Source: Clostridia bacterium
GTDB lineage: Bacteria; Bacillota; Clostridia; Oscillospirales; Acutalibacteraceae
NCBI GenBank assembly: GCA_017381035.1
Contig: JAFOCW010000008.1
Span: 1 to 33,847, forward strand
Length of the DNA stretch: 33,847 bases
Reading direction: 5' to 3'
In this document: one piece after another, positions 25,289-33,847 of the stretch
How the letters are laid out: each line of letters begins with the position of its first letter
Position numbering within the stretch: position 1 is the stretch's first letter
Position numbers and translations under genes: made by a program
Notes under the pieces: generated by a model
The model's database searches: none
What the model was told of the DNA's origin: nothing
The model's input: only the letters and a program-made list of their open reading frames with translations

Positions 25289-26199
25289 TAGTGTGCTCCT
25301 CCTATAATTTCGCTGAGCGAATTGATTTTATATTTTTCCATTACCCTTGGTAAATCTTCAATAATGTTCTTGCAAGCGTAGGGCTCTACAAGATTAGCGG
25401 CACCAACCTGAACGGCGGTAGCGCCTGCTAACATCATTTCAATAACGTCTTCGGCCGAGCTTATGCCGCCCATACCGATAATGGGGATTTTAACCGCTTC
25501 GTAAACCTGGTATACCATACGAAGAGCAACAGGCATTATTGCACTTCCCGAATAGCCGCCCATTTTGTTGGCGATTACAGGTTTTTTGGTGTTAAGGTTA
25601 ATTCTCATACCAAGCATTGTGTTTATCATACTGATACCGTCTGCTCCTGCTTCTTCACAGGCCTTTGCAATAGACACAATATCGGTAACATTGGGTGAAA
25701 GCTTAATATAAATTGGTTTGGTGGTAACGGCTTTTACAGCCTTGGTTACTTCTGCCGCAGATTCGGGGCAAACGCCGAAGCTCATTCCGCCGCCGTGAAC
25801 GTTGGGGCAGCTTACGTTTACTTCAATCCAACCAACCTGCTCTTCCTTATCGATTTTTTCGCAACAATAAACATACTCGTCAATTGAAAAACCGCTGATA
25901 TTAGCCATAACCGGCTTGTGGAAGCACTTTTTAAGCTCGGGCAGTTCTTCGGAAATAACCTTTTCAATACCGGGGTTCTGAAGACCAACGGCATTTATCA
26001 TACCCGAAGGACATTCAGCAATTCGGGGGGTGGGGTTGCCGAAGCGTGCTTCTTTTGTGGTACCTTTGAAAGAGAAGGTGCCAAGCATATTAATATCGTA
26101 AATTTCATTGAATTCATAACCGAAGCCAAAAGTTCCCGAAGCGGGAATAATGGGGTTATCGAGCACAATACCGCTAAGGGTTACCTTGGTATCTACCAT
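25288..26199 (-). CDS. pyrD: Dihydroorotate dehydrogenase 1B, catalytic subunit
   Basis: The 303-residue FMN enzyme oxidises dihydroorotate to orotate. The active-site Cys131 in [13 protein letters not shown] marks a class 1 enzyme, and [19 protein letters not shown] is the FMN phosphate site. The adjacent pyrK identifies the NAD-dependent 1B heterotetramer rather than the quinone-linked class 2. It overlaps pyrK by seven bases. AAGGAGGG lies seven bases before the ATG. The cytosolic NAD-linked form fits an anaerobe. Confidence 0.96.
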   Translation of the reverse strand: MVDTKVTLSGIVLDNPIIPASGTFGFGYEFNEIYDINMLGTFSFKGTTKEARFGNPTPRIAECPSGMINAVGLQNPGIEKVISEELPELKKCFHKPVMANISGFSIDEYVYCCEKIDKEEQVGWIEVNVSCPNVHGGGMSFGVCPESAAEVTKAVKAVTTKPIYIKLSPNVTDIVSIAKACEEAGADGISMINTMLGMRINLNTKKPVIANKMGGYSGSAIMPVALRMVYQVYEAVKIPIIGMGGISSAEDVIEMMLAGATAVQVGAANLVEPYACKNIIEDLPRVMEKYKINSLSEIIGGAH

Positions 26200-26927
26200 A
26201 CTATTCCCTCCTTAACAAGCACGGGGCCGTCTTTACAAATGCGCATATTGCCGTATTTTGTTTTGCAGGAGCAACCCATACAAGCGCCAAAGCCACAGCC
26301 CATTCTTTCTTCGAAGCTGAACTGACCGGAAGTTGCGGTTGCATTATAAACTGCTTTAAGCATTGGTTCGGGGCCGCAGGTGTAGAAGTAGGTGTATTCC
26401 CCTACCATATTAAGCGCATCGGTTACGAAGCCTTTAATACCGTAGCTGCCGTCGGCGGTGGTAACAAATACCTTTGCGCCGAGTGCCTTGAATTCTTCTT
26501 CGTAAAATACGTCTGTTTTGGAATTAAAGCCAAGTATTACAGACACCTGTTTGCCCTCTGCAATAAGTTTTTTTGCAAGCGCATAAAGTGGCGGAACGCC
26601 AACGCCGCCGCCAATAAGAAGCGGCTTTTCGCCTGCAAGACCTAAATAGTAGCCGTTGCCAAGGCCGGTTAAAATATCGAGCTCGGCGCCTGCTTTAAGT
26701 CCCGACATATACTCGGTACCCTTGCCCACAACCTTGTAGATTAGGGTTAAAACGCCGTTTTCAAAGTCGCAGACAGAAATTGGGCGGCGAAGGAACATTC
26801 CGTCAAGCTTGATATTAACGAACTGACCGGTTGCAGAAATATCGGAAATATCGCCCGACAAGGTCATTTTGTAGACCTTATCGGCAATATTTTCATTGGT
26901 TAAAATTTTGAAAATTGATTGTTTCAT
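26193..26927 (-). CDS. pyrK: Dihydroorotate dehydrogenase electron-transfer subunit
   Basis: The 244-residue ferredoxin-reductase-like partner of PyrD passes electrons from FMN through a [2Fe-2S] cluster and FAD to NAD+. RRPISV at 48–53 is the FAD-binding motif, GGGVGVPPLYALAKKL begins the NAD domain, and TCGPEPML follows. The cluster ligands are Cys211, 216, 219 and 231 in the C-terminal segment. Length is normal. It lies 11 bases downstream of carB. Confidence 0.96.
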   Translation of the reverse strand: MKQSIFKILTNENIADKVYKMTLSGDISDISATGQFVNIKLDGMFLRRPISVCDFENGVLTLIYKVVGKGTEYMSGLKAGAELDILTGLGNGYYLGLAGEKPLLIGGGVGVPPLYALAKKLIAEGKQVSVILGFNSKTDVFYEEEFKALGAKVFVTTADGSYGIKGFVTDALNMVGEYTYFYTCGPEPMLKAVYNATATSGQFSFEERMGCGFGACMGCSCKTKYGNMRICKDGPVLVKEGIVW

Positions 26928-26938
26928 TTTAAAATTCC

Positions 26939-29900
26939 TTATGCATCGATAGTGGAAATTGTAAGTGTGGTTTCTTCAAGAACGTCGAGCAGCACCTTTA
27001 CTGTATCGAGTGCGGTAAAGAGTGTTGCATTGTTCTCGATAGCGTAGCGGCGAATTTCGGCACCGTCGCTTAACTGGTCTTTAGAAGAAATATCACGGGT
27101 GTTGATGATATATGCGATATGTCCTTGACGGAGTGCATCGATAATTTCGTCGCTGCCCTCATTAATCTTCTTAAGAACGTGGGTACGAATACCGTTTTCT
27201 TTAAGGAACTTTGCAGTGCCTGCAGTTGCCTGAATGTTGAAGCCAAGATTGTAGAAGCGGCGAATTAAGGGAAGTGCTTCTTCCTTATCTTTATCGGCAA
27301 TGGTTGCAAGCACGGTACCGTAATTCTGAAGCTTCATACCCGAAGCCTGAAGCGCTTTATAGAGTGCACGGTTAAGCTTATCGTCGTAGCCTATAGCTTC
27401 GCCGGTAGACTTCATTTCAGGTGAAAGATATGCATCAAGACCGCGGAGCTTATTGAAGGAAAATACAGGAACCTTTACGTACCAACGCTTTTTCTCGTCG
27501 GGGTATAAATCGAATATACCAAGCTCTTTAAGACTCTTGCCAAGAATTACTTCGGTAGCAATATCTGCAAGGCTGTAGCCGGTTGCTTTTGAAAGGAAGG
27601 GTACGGTACGTGAAGAACGGGGGTTAACTTCGATTATATACACATCGTCGTTATCGTCTACAATGAACTGAATATTGTAAAGACCTACAATGCCGATACC
27701 CACACCGAGTTTCTTTGCGTACTGAAGAATTGTGCCCTTAACCTTGTTTGAAATACTGAAGGTTGGGTATACGCTGATAGAGTCGCCCGAGTGAATACCC
27801 GTACGCTCGATAAGTTCCATAATACCGGGTACAAATACGTTTTTACCGTCGCAAATTGCGTCGATTTCAACTTCTTTACCCTGAATATATTTATCGACAA
27901 GTACCGGCTTGTCTTCGTCGATTTGAACTGCTGTTTGCAGATAGTGGCGAAGCTGTTCCTCGTTGGCAACTATTTGCATAGCACGTCCGCCAAGCACGAA
28001 TGAAGGACGAACAAGTACGGGGTAACCAATTTCCTTAGCGGTTGCAACACCTGCTTCGATGGAAGTTACAGCCTTACCCTTAGGCTGAGGAATACCAAGC
28101 TCTGTTAAAAGTTTTTCAAAGGCATCGCGGTTTTCGGCACGTTCAATAGCGTCGCAGTCGGTACCTATAATTTTAACACCACGCTTCATAAGGGGCTCTG
28201 CAAGGTTAATTGCGGTTTGTCCACCAAGCGAAGCTACAACACCTTCGGGCTTTTCGAATTCGATAATATTCATAACGTCTTCGGGGGTTAAGGGTTCGAA
28301 ATAAAGCTTATCGGCAGTTGTGTAGTCGGTTGAAACGGTTTCGGGGTTATTGTTAATAATAATTGCTTCGTAACCCGAATTTTTAATTGTTGTTACGGCG
28401 TGAACGGTTGAATAGTCGAATTCAACACCCTGACCGATACGGATGGGACCTGCGCCAAGAACAACAATTTTCTTTTTATTTGTTAAAACGGAAGTGTTTT
28501 CGCCGGTATATGAAGAATAGAAGTAAGGAATATATGCGCCGGTGTGGCAGGTATCTACCATACGGAACACGGGGAATAAATTCTTTTCCTTGCGGTAAGC
28601 GAATACGTCAAGCTCGTCGCATTCCCACATTCTTGCAACATATTTATCGGAGAAGCCCATTTTCTTAGCAGCTTTAAGAGTATCTAAATCGAAGGGGTTC
28701 TGCTTTAAGGTTTCTTCCATATCGATAATACGCTTAATTGCTTCAAGGAAGAAGGCAGTAATTTTTGTGATTTCGTGAATTTCTTCAACCGTAGCGCCAC
28801 GGTAAAGAAGCTCTGCTATTGCGAAGATGTTATCATCTCTGAATTCGGCGATATACTCACGAAGCTCGTTATCGCTCATATTATCGAACTTAGAATGATA
28901 GATATGGTTTACACCGATTTCAAGTGAACGAATACCCTTAAGAAGACTTTCTTCTAAGGTAGAACCAATTCCCATAACTTCACCCGTAGCCTTCATTTGT
29001 GTACCAAGGCTGTTGGAAGCCGAAGTGAATTTATCGAACGGGAAACGGGGTAATTTTGCAATTACATAGTCAAGTCTTGGTTCGAAAGCAGCGGTGGTAT
29101 TGGCTATTTTAATATCTTCAAGCGCCATACCTAAAGCAATTTTAGCGGTAACTCTTGCAATGGGGTAACCGCTTGCCTTTGAAGCGAGCGCCGAAGAACG
29201 TGAAACACGGGGGTTAACTTCAATTAAATAATACTCGCTGGTTTCGGGGTTGAGTGCGAACTGAACGTTACAGCCGCCTTCAATTTTAAGCTCACGAATA
29301 ATTTTAATTGCGGAATCGTTAAGCATTTTGTGGTCGTGTTCGCTGAGTGTCATAATGGGGGCAACAACAATAGAGTCGCCGGTGTGAACACCAACGGGGT
29401 CGATGTTTTCCATTCCGCAGATGGTTATAGCGTGGTCGTTAGAGTCGCGCATAACTTCGAATTCGATTTCTTTATAACCCTTAACGCTCTTTTCAATAAG
29501 AACCTGATGAACAGGAGAAAGTTTGAATGCATTAAGGCCAATTTCAATAAGCTCTTCTTCGTTGTTTGCGAAGCCGCCGCCGGTACCGCCAAGGGTAAAT
29601 GCCGGACGAAGAACTACGGGGTAGCCAATTCTTTCGGCAGCAAGTTTTGCTTCGTCTAAGCTATAGGTGATTTCGGAAGGAATGGTAGGTTCGCCAATAG
29701 ACTGGCAAAGCTCTTTGAAGAGTTCACGGTCTTCGGCACGTTCAATACTTTCGCTTGATGTTCCAAGAAGTTCAACGCCGCACTCTTTTAAAACGCCCTT
29801 CTTTTCAAGTTGCATTGCAATATTAAGTCCTGTTTGTCCGCCAATGCCGGGAACGATTGCATCGGGACGTTCATAGCGAAGAATTTTTGCAACGTACTCA

Positions 29901-30112
29901 AGGGTTAAAGGCTCCATATAAACCTTATCTGCGATTGTGGTATCGGTCATAATAGTAGCAGGGTTAGAGTTAACAAGCACTACCTGATAGCCTTCTTCTT
30001 TAAGGGCTAAGCAGGCCTGTGTACCTGCATAGTCGAATTCTGCGGCCTGACCGATAATGATAGGACCGGAACCTATGATTAAAACCTTTTTAATGTCTGT
30101 TCTTTTTGCCAT
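26939..30112 (-). CDS. carB: Carbamoyl phosphate synthase large subunit
   Basis: The 1057-residue synthase makes carbamoyl phosphate from bicarbonate, ammonia and two ATP. It is a tandem duplication of two ATP-grasp halves, beginning KKVLIIGSGPIIIGQAAEFDY and KIVVLGAGPIRIGQGVEFDY. Each half has GGQTGLN or GGQTAIN and the VRPSFVLGG-type binding motifs. A C-terminal regulatory (MGS-like) domain of about 120 residues would bind effectors. An in-frame ATG 13 codons upstream would include the GGAGG site, so I use the ATG at 30112, eight bases after GGAGG. Notably there is no small glutaminase subunit (carA) beside it; ammonia channelling requires one encoded elsewhere. Confidence 0.97.
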   Translation of the reverse strand: MAKRTDIKKVLIIGSGPIIIGQAAEFDYAGTQACLALKEEGYQVVLVNSNPATIMTDTTIADKVYMEPLTLEYVAKILRYERPDAIVPGIGGQTGLNIAMQLEKKGVLKECGVELLGTSSESIERAEDRELFKELCQSIGEPTIPSEITYSLDEAKLAAERIGYPVVLRPAFTLGGTGGGFANNEEELIEIGLNAFKLSPVHQVLIEKSVKGYKEIEFEVMRDSNDHAITICGMENIDPVGVHTGDSIVVAPIMTLSEHDHKMLNDSAIKIIRELKIEGGCNVQFALNPETSEYYLIEVNPRVSRSSALASKASGYPIARVTAKIALGMALEDIKIANTTAAFEPRLDYVIAKLPRFPFDKFTSASNSLGTQMKATGEVMGIGSTLEESLLKGIRSLEIGVNHIYHSKFDNMSDNELREYIAEFRDDNIFAIAELLYRGATVEEIHEITKITAFFLEAIKRIIDMEETLKQNPFDLDTLKAAKKMGFSDKYVARMWECDELDVFAYRKEKNLFPVFRMVDTCHTGAYIPYFYSSYTGENTSVLTNKKKIVVLGAGPIRIGQGVEFDYSTVHAVTTIKNSGYEAIIINNNPETVSTDYTTADKLYFEPLTPEDVMNIIEFEKPEGVVASLGGQTAINLAEPLMKRGVKIIGTDCDAIERAENRDAFEKLLTELGIPQPKGKAVTSIEAGVATAKEIGYPVLVRPSFVLGGRAMQIVANEEQLRHYLQTAVQIDEDKPVLVDKYIQGKEVEIDAICDGKNVFVPGIMELIERTGIHSGDSISVYPTFSISNKVKGTILQYAKKLGVGIGIVGLYNIQFIVDDNDDVYIIEVNPRSSRTVPFLSKATGYSLADIATEVILGKSLKELGIFDLYPDEKKRWYVKVPVFSFNKLRGLDAYLSPEMKSTGEAIGYDDKLNRALYKALQASGMKLQNYGTVLATIADKDKEEALPLIRRFYNLGFNIQATAGTAKFLKENGIRTHVLKKINEGSDEIIDALRQGHIAYIINTRDISSKDQLSDGAEIRRYAIENNATLFTALDTVKVLLDVLEETTLTISTIDA

Positions 30113-30131
30113 TTTAGTTTCCTCCGTTATA

Positions 30132-31394
30132 TTAAGCTTCTTTATACACAATTTGTCCGTTTGAGAAGGTCATTTTGCATCTGCCGAAAAGTTCTTCGCC
30201 TTCGAAGGGCGAAGCCTTACCCATTGACACAAAGTCTTCTTTATTAACTGTGAATTTTTCGTTCAGGTTGAAGACCGTTAAATCGGCCTTGGCGCCTACC
30301 TTTATTTCGGTACCTATGCCGAAACGCCGTTTAGCGTTAACGTTTAATAGTTCAATTAATTTTTCAAGGGTTATTATTCCCGTTTTTACAAGCTTTGTGT
30401 AGCATACTGCAAACGCAGTTTCGAGCCCTACAACACCCATTGCACTTTTTTCTAAACCTTTTGCCTTTTCTTCGGCCGAATGGGGTGCGTGGTCGGTTGC
30501 GATTACGTCTATTGTGCCGTCTTTTATGCCTTCAATTAAAGCAAGACGGTCTTCTTCGCTTCGAATGGGCGGATTCATTTTAAACCTGCCGTCTTCTTTT
30601 AGCATCATATCGTTCATTGTTAAGTAATGCGGACCCGTTTCGCAGGTTATGTCTACGCCTTGCGCCTTTGCATTTCTTATAAGTTCAACACTTTCTTTAG
30701 TGGAAATGTGGCAAACGTGATATTTGCATCCGCTTTTTTTTACAAGCTCTATATCTCTTTTAATGGGGCCCCATTCGCTTTCACTGCATATACCCTTATG
30801 GCCGTGCAGTTTAGCATATTCGCCGTCGTGGATGTAGCCGCCGAAAAGCAGACTGTTATCTTCACAGTGGGCCGAAATTATTTTGCCCAGCTTTTTTGCT
30901 TTTTGCATGGCAGAAAGCATAACTTCTTCGCTTTGTACTCCCCTGCCGTCGTCTGAAAAGCCTATGACGTCTTTAGCCATACCTTCCATATCGGAAAGCT
31001 CCGTACCGTTTTCGCCAACGGTGATGGTGCCGAATGGGTAAACGTTTATTTTGGCTTTGCTCTTAATAATATCGAGCTGCTGCTTTAAATGCTCGCAAGA
31101 GTCGGGGCAAGGTTTAAGGTTAGGCATTGTGCAGACGTTTGTATAACCGCCCTTGGCGGCCGCCAGCGTACCTGTTGCAACCGTTTCTTTATAAGAAAAA
31201 CCCGGTTCACGAAGATGTACGTGTACATCTGTGAAACCGGGAAAAACAGTAAGCCCTTCACAAGAAACAACAATAGCGTTGGAATGGGAAATATTTTGAC
31301 CGATAGAAACAATATTTCCACCGTCAATAAATAAGTCAACCACTGAAAAAGAATTATCTATATAAACGTTTGCTGATTTGAGTAGATATTTCAT
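30132..31394 (-). CDS. pyrC: Dihydroorotase (class I)
   Basis: The 420-residue zinc amidohydrolase cyclises carbamoyl aspartate to dihydroorotate. Metal and catalytic motifs are DVHVHLREPG (two His), GFSDDG (bridging Asp), SAHCED, CHIST, ETGPH and ATDHAPHS. Length and the HVHLREPG form are typical of the Bacillus-type class I enzyme. It is the first gene of the operon, starting at ATG with AAGGAG eight bases upstream and only about 20 bases from the predicted transcription start. Confidence 0.96.
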   Translation of the reverse strand: MKYLLKSANVYIDNSFSVVDLFIDGGNIVSIGQNISHSNAIVVSCEGLTVFPGFTDVHVHLREPGFSYKETVATGTLAAAKGGYTNVCTMPNLKPCPDSCEHLKQQLDIIKSKAKINVYPFGTITVGENGTELSDMEGMAKDVIGFSDDGRGVQSEEVMLSAMQKAKKLGKIISAHCEDNSLLFGGYIHDGEYAKLHGHKGICSESEWGPIKRDIELVKKSGCKYHVCHISTKESVELIRNAKAQGVDITCETGPHYLTMNDMMLKEDGRFKMNPPIRSEEDRLALIEGIKDGTIDVIATDHAPHSAEEKAKGLEKSAMGVVGLETAFAVCYTKLVKTGIITLEKLIELLNVNAKRRFGIGTEIKVGAKADLTVFNLNEKFTVNKEDFVSMGKASPFEGEELFGRCKMTFSNGQIVYKEA

Positions 31395-31421
31395 AGTGCA
31401 GTCTCCTTACAGATTTTTTCA

Positions 31422-31450
31422 ATTATACCATAAGGAAATAACACTGTCAA
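31422..31450 (-). promoter_or_regulatory. Consensus promoter of the pyr operon
   Basis: The minus strand has a perfect TTGACA (31445–31450), 17-base spacer with TGG extension, and TATAAT (31422–31427). After the -10 come T, G and six A residues (31414–31419), where transcription should start. The leader to the pyrC ATG is only about 20 bases, so there is no room for a PyrR-type attenuator. Confidence 0.9.
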
Positions 31451-31494
31451 TAAAATTAGAATAAAAATATTTATATTTATATATACGCCAAAAA

Positions 31495-32856
31495 TCAGGG
31501 GTTATTCGGTATATGTTTTATGATTTTCTTATATACAAACACGTAACAAATTGCGCTTATAATTAAAGACATTACTTCGGCTATGGGGAAACACAGCCAG
31601 AAAGCATTTATATTATTGCTGAATAAAACTGCAAGTAAATATGCGGCCGGCAGTAACACCACAAGCTGACGGCATACCGACACAATAAGCGATAGCGTTC
31701 CCTTACCAAAGGCTTGGAAAACAGTTCCCATTACAATACAGAAGCCTGCGAAAATGTAGTGAAGACTAATAATTCTGAAGGCAGGAACACCAATTGAAAG
31801 CATGTGTTCGGACGCTTCAAACATAATAAGAAGTTCCTTCGGGAAAATTTGGAATACAGCAATGGCAATAAGCATAATTCCCGTTGCATAGGTTACGGCA
31901 AGACGAATACATTTTGTAATTCTTGCACGCTTTCCTGCGCCGTAGTTGTAGGCTATTATGGGAACTATGCCGTTATTCATACCAAAAAGAGGCATAAACG
32001 CAAACGACTGAATTTTATAGTATATTCCAAGAACTGCGGCGGCGGTTGTTGAGAAGAAATCGATTAAAATTTTATTAAGCGAGAAATTCATAACCGAGCC
32101 GATACCCATCATAAGCATTGACGGAACGCCTACCGAATAAATACGCTTTACGGTTTCTTTGTGGAACCTAAAGCCCTTGAAATTAAGCGAAATTTCGGGG
32201 TTGTATTTATGATTTAAAATAATGCCTACAAAGCAAGAAAGCATTTGTCCTATAACTGTGGCAAGGGCTGCACCAATTACGTCTAAATCGAAAACGAAAA
32301 TAAGAATTGGGTCTAAAACAATATTTGTTATGGCGCCTATTCCCTGCGTATACATTGAATAAACGGTTTTGCCGGTTGCCTGCATAAGACGTTCAAAAAT
32401 AATTGAAATATAAACAAAAACCGAGCCTATGGTACAAATGGAAATATACTGTGTTCCGTATTTAATTATTAATGCATTATCTGTTTGAATTTCAAAAAAA
32501 ACACGTGAAAAGAATACACCAAACAGCACAAACAAAAACGAAGAAAGCACTGCAAGAGCAACACCGTTGGTAGCCGCACGATTTACGCCTTTAGCATCTT
32601 TTTCGCCAAGGGAACGGGAAAGCAGTGCATTCATACCGACACCCGTACCAGTTGCAACGCCTATTAAAAGATTTTGCACGGGAAAAGCAAGCGATAAGGC
32701 TGTAATTGCTTCTTCGCCGATTTTGGCAACAAAAACACTGTCTACCACGTTATAAAGCGCCTGAATCAGCATTGAAGCGACCATTGGCAGCGACATTGTT
32801 ATAAGTAGTTTATTAACGGGCATAACGCCCATTTTATTCTCTTTAATATTTGACAA
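31495..32856 (-). CDS. MATE-family multidrug/metabolite exporter
   Basis: This 453-residue membrane protein has about 12 hydrophobic segments in two homologous halves, typical of MATE cation-coupled antiporters. N-terminal signatures include MSLPMVASMLIQALYNVVDSVFVAKIG and GTGVGMNALLSRSLGEKD. The second half repeats the pattern (GVPSMLMMGIGSVMNFSLNK). Such proteins expel cationic drugs or metabolites with Na+ or H+. The TTG start at 32856 is six bases after GAGGTG; the ATG eight codons later lacks a site. No GC-rich terminator is seen before the pyr promoter, so read-through into pyrC is possible. The substrate is unknown. Confidence 0.9.
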   Translation of the reverse strand: MSNIKENKMGVMPVNKLLITMSLPMVASMLIQALYNVVDSVFVAKIGEEAITALSLAFPVQNLLIGVATGTGVGMNALLSRSLGEKDAKGVNRAATNGVALAVLSSFLFVLFGVFFSRVFFEIQTDNALIIKYGTQYISICTIGSVFVYISIIFERLMQATGKTVYSMYTQGIGAITNIVLDPILIFVFDLDVIGAALATVIGQMLSCFVGIILNHKYNPEISLNFKGFRFHKETVKRIYSVGVPSMLMMGIGSVMNFSLNKILIDFFSTTAAAVLGIYYKIQSFAFMPLFGMNNGIVPIIAYNYGAGKRARITKCIRLAVTYATGIMLIAIAVFQIFPKELLIMFEASEHMLSIGVPAFRIISLHYIFAGFCIVMGTVFQAFGKGTLSLIVSVCRQLVVLLPAAYLLAVLFSNNINAFWLCFPIAEVMSLIISAICYVFVYKKIIKHIPNNP

Positions 32857-32883
32857 AATAACACCTCTTTTTTAACCTTAGGT

Positions 32884-32912
32884 ATTCTATCACAGTTTGT
32901 CCCGTAAGGCAA
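32884..32912 (-). promoter_or_regulatory. Promoter of the MATE exporter gene
   Basis: On the minus strand TTGCCT (32907–32912), a 17-base spacer and TAGAAT (32884–32889) lie about 28 bases before the TTG start and just after the ABC-gene terminator. Confidence 0.6.
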
Positions 32913-32913
32913 C

Positions 32914-32955
32914 AAAAAAAATACAGTCGGAGTTTTATCTTCCGACTGTATTTTT
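32914..32955 (-). terminator. Terminator after the amino acid ABC ATPase gene
   Basis: A stem of AAAATACAGTCGGA and TCCGACTGTATTTT with a nine-base loop and a T8 run lies right after the ATPase stop codon. It is a strong intrinsic terminator. Confidence 0.93.
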
Positions 32956-32958
32956 AAA

Positions 32959-33699
32959 TTAAAGCACACATTGTAAGAACTGTTTGGTTCTTGGGTTTTG
33001 TGGGTTTTCGAAAATTTCTTTTGGAGTTCCTTCTTCGGCAATAACGCCGTCGGCCATAAATACAACCCTATCGGCAACTTCACGGGCAAAGCCCATTTCG
33101 TGAGTTACAACAACCATTGTCATACCGTCTTTGGCAAGGCTTTTCATAACGTCTAAAACTTCGCCTACCATTTCGGGGTCGAGGGCCGAAGTAGGCTCGT
33201 CGAAAAGCATAACTTCGGGGTTCATTGCAAGGGCTCGTACTATTGCCACACGCTGTTTTTGTCCGCCCGATAACTGATTTGGGTAGGTTTCGGCTTTATC
33301 GGCAAGGCCTACACGAGCCAAAAGTTCCATTCCTTTTTGTTCGGCATCTTCACGGCTTACACCAAGAAGCTTCATTGGTGCAATTGTAAGGTTGCGAAGT
33401 ACTGTAAGATGTGGAAATAAATTAAACTGTTGAAAAACCATTCCCATTTTTTGACGGTGTAAATTGATATTACATTTAGGGTCGGTAATATCTGCACCTT
33501 CAAACAAGATTTTGCCACCTGTTGGTTCTTCTAAACGGTTAAGGCAACGAAGGAATGTAGATTTACCGGAACCCGAAGGACCAATAACTACCACCACTTC
33601 ACCCTTTTTTATTTCTATATCTATTCCTGTTAAAACGTTAAGTTCTTTAATGGATTTTTGCAGATTTTCTGTTTTAATTAAAACTTCATTAGTGTTCAC
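32959..33699 (-). CDS. Polar amino acid ABC transporter, ATP-binding protein (GlnQ/HisP type)
   Basis: The 246-residue cytosolic ATPase powers uptake of polar amino acids. It carries Walker [10 protein letters not shown], the Q-loop [16 protein letters not shown] (typical of the GlnQ/ArtM/HisP subfamily), signature [15 protein letters not shown], Walker [13 protein letters not shown], and H-loop [17 protein letters not shown]. An in-frame upstream TTG would place AAAGGAGG within the coding region, so I start at the GTG at 33699, ten bases after that site. It overlaps the permease stop by 11 bases. The particular amino acid cannot be assigned. Confidence 0.95.
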   Translation of the reverse strand: MNTNEVLIKTENLQKSIKELNVLTGIDIEIKKGEVVVVIGPSGSGKSTFLRCLNRLEEPTGGKILFEGADITDPKCNINLHRQKMGMVFQQFNLFPHLTVLRNLTIAPMKLLGVSREDAEQKGMELLARVGLADKAETYPNQLSGGQKQRVAIVRALAMNPEVMLFDEPTSALDPEMVGEVLDVMKSLAKDGMTMVVVTHEMGFAREVADRVVFMADGVIAEEGTPKEIFENPQNPRTKQFLQCVL

Positions 33700-33847
33700 T
33701 TCTGCGCAACCTCCTTTCAAGAATACTTACAAGTTTAGTAAGAATAAGAACAATTACAAGGTAAATAAGTGCAACTGCAATTAAAGGCATAAAGTTGCTA
33801 TAAGTAAGCGAACGAATTTTAAGACCACCCTGTGTTAAGTCTGCAAC
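33689..33847 (-). CDS. Amino acid ABC transporter permease (5' part beyond window)
   Basis: The last 52 codons of a HisM/GlnP-type permease are present. A final membrane helix ([23 protein letters not shown]) is followed by the diagnostic basic tail ERRLRRSEH. The preceding [14 protein letters not shown] is typical of the last periplasmic loop. The stop TAA lies inside the start of the ATPase gene, so the two are coupled. The start and the substrate-binding protein lie outside the window. Confidence 0.9.
   Translation of the reverse strand, partial: VADLTQGGLKIRSLTYSNFMPLIAVALIYLVIVLILTKLVSILERRLRRSEH

Noticed and set aside
31395-31494. PyrR-binding attenuator or riboswitch upstream of pyrC
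   Set aside because: The predicted start leaves only about 20 bases of leader, and no conserved anti-antiterminator fold is visible.

Overview
The window looks like a chromosomal segment from a low-to-moderate GC Gram-positive Clostridia, probably an uncultured anaerobe of the gut type. Three things point there: the IspH–ribosomal protein S1 fusion, strong AAGGAGG-type ribosome binding sites with frequent TTG and GTG starts, and the PyrK/PyrD type 1B dihydroorotate dehydrogenase. I see no tRNA, rRNA, CRISPR array, insertion sequence or phage gene. Almost everything is on the minus strand; only an aminotransferase–maf pair is on the plus strand.

Layout by coordinate (minus-strand transcription runs from high to low). 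1–6244: a tight run DUF5685-like → J-domain protein → small membrane protein → flavoprotein → cmk → plsC → ispH-S1 (cut by the window edge), with most genes overlapping or nearly so. 6289–11172: uvrA and uvrB, each with its own almost identical extended -10 promoter and a terminator between them. 11270–19129: an envelope/secreted block. It holds two tandem 686-residue paralogues with choline/glucan-binding-type repeats, a lipoprotein nuclease with a cysteine-rich tail, an unknown 132-residue protein, an ApbE flavin transferase lipoprotein, and an abundant-looking lipoprotein made of two FMN-bind-like repeats.

19249–22531: pyruvate kinase, divergent from an aminotransferase–maf operon. 22566–31394: a complete pyrimidine operon pyrC-carB-pyrK-pyrD-pyrF-pyrE-pyrB-pyrI, driven by a consensus promoter with a very short leader and lacking carA. 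31495–32856: a MATE-family exporter. 32959–33847: the ATPase and the 3' end of the permease gene of a polar amino acid ABC importer.

Most of the window is housekeeping. The parts that deserve attention are: (1) the DUF5685-like/J-domain pair, where the DUF5685-like protein carries two aspartate motifs spaced like those of squalene/phytoene synthases and both partners are cysteine-rich; (2) the ApbE-linked double-repeat lipoprotein locus, whose putative flavin-carrier repeats lack the usual SGAT acceptor motif; (3) the paired surface proteins, with a terminator-like hairpin in one 5' leader that resembles the terminators of both genes; and (4) the carA-less pyr operon whose predicted start lies in an A6 tract.
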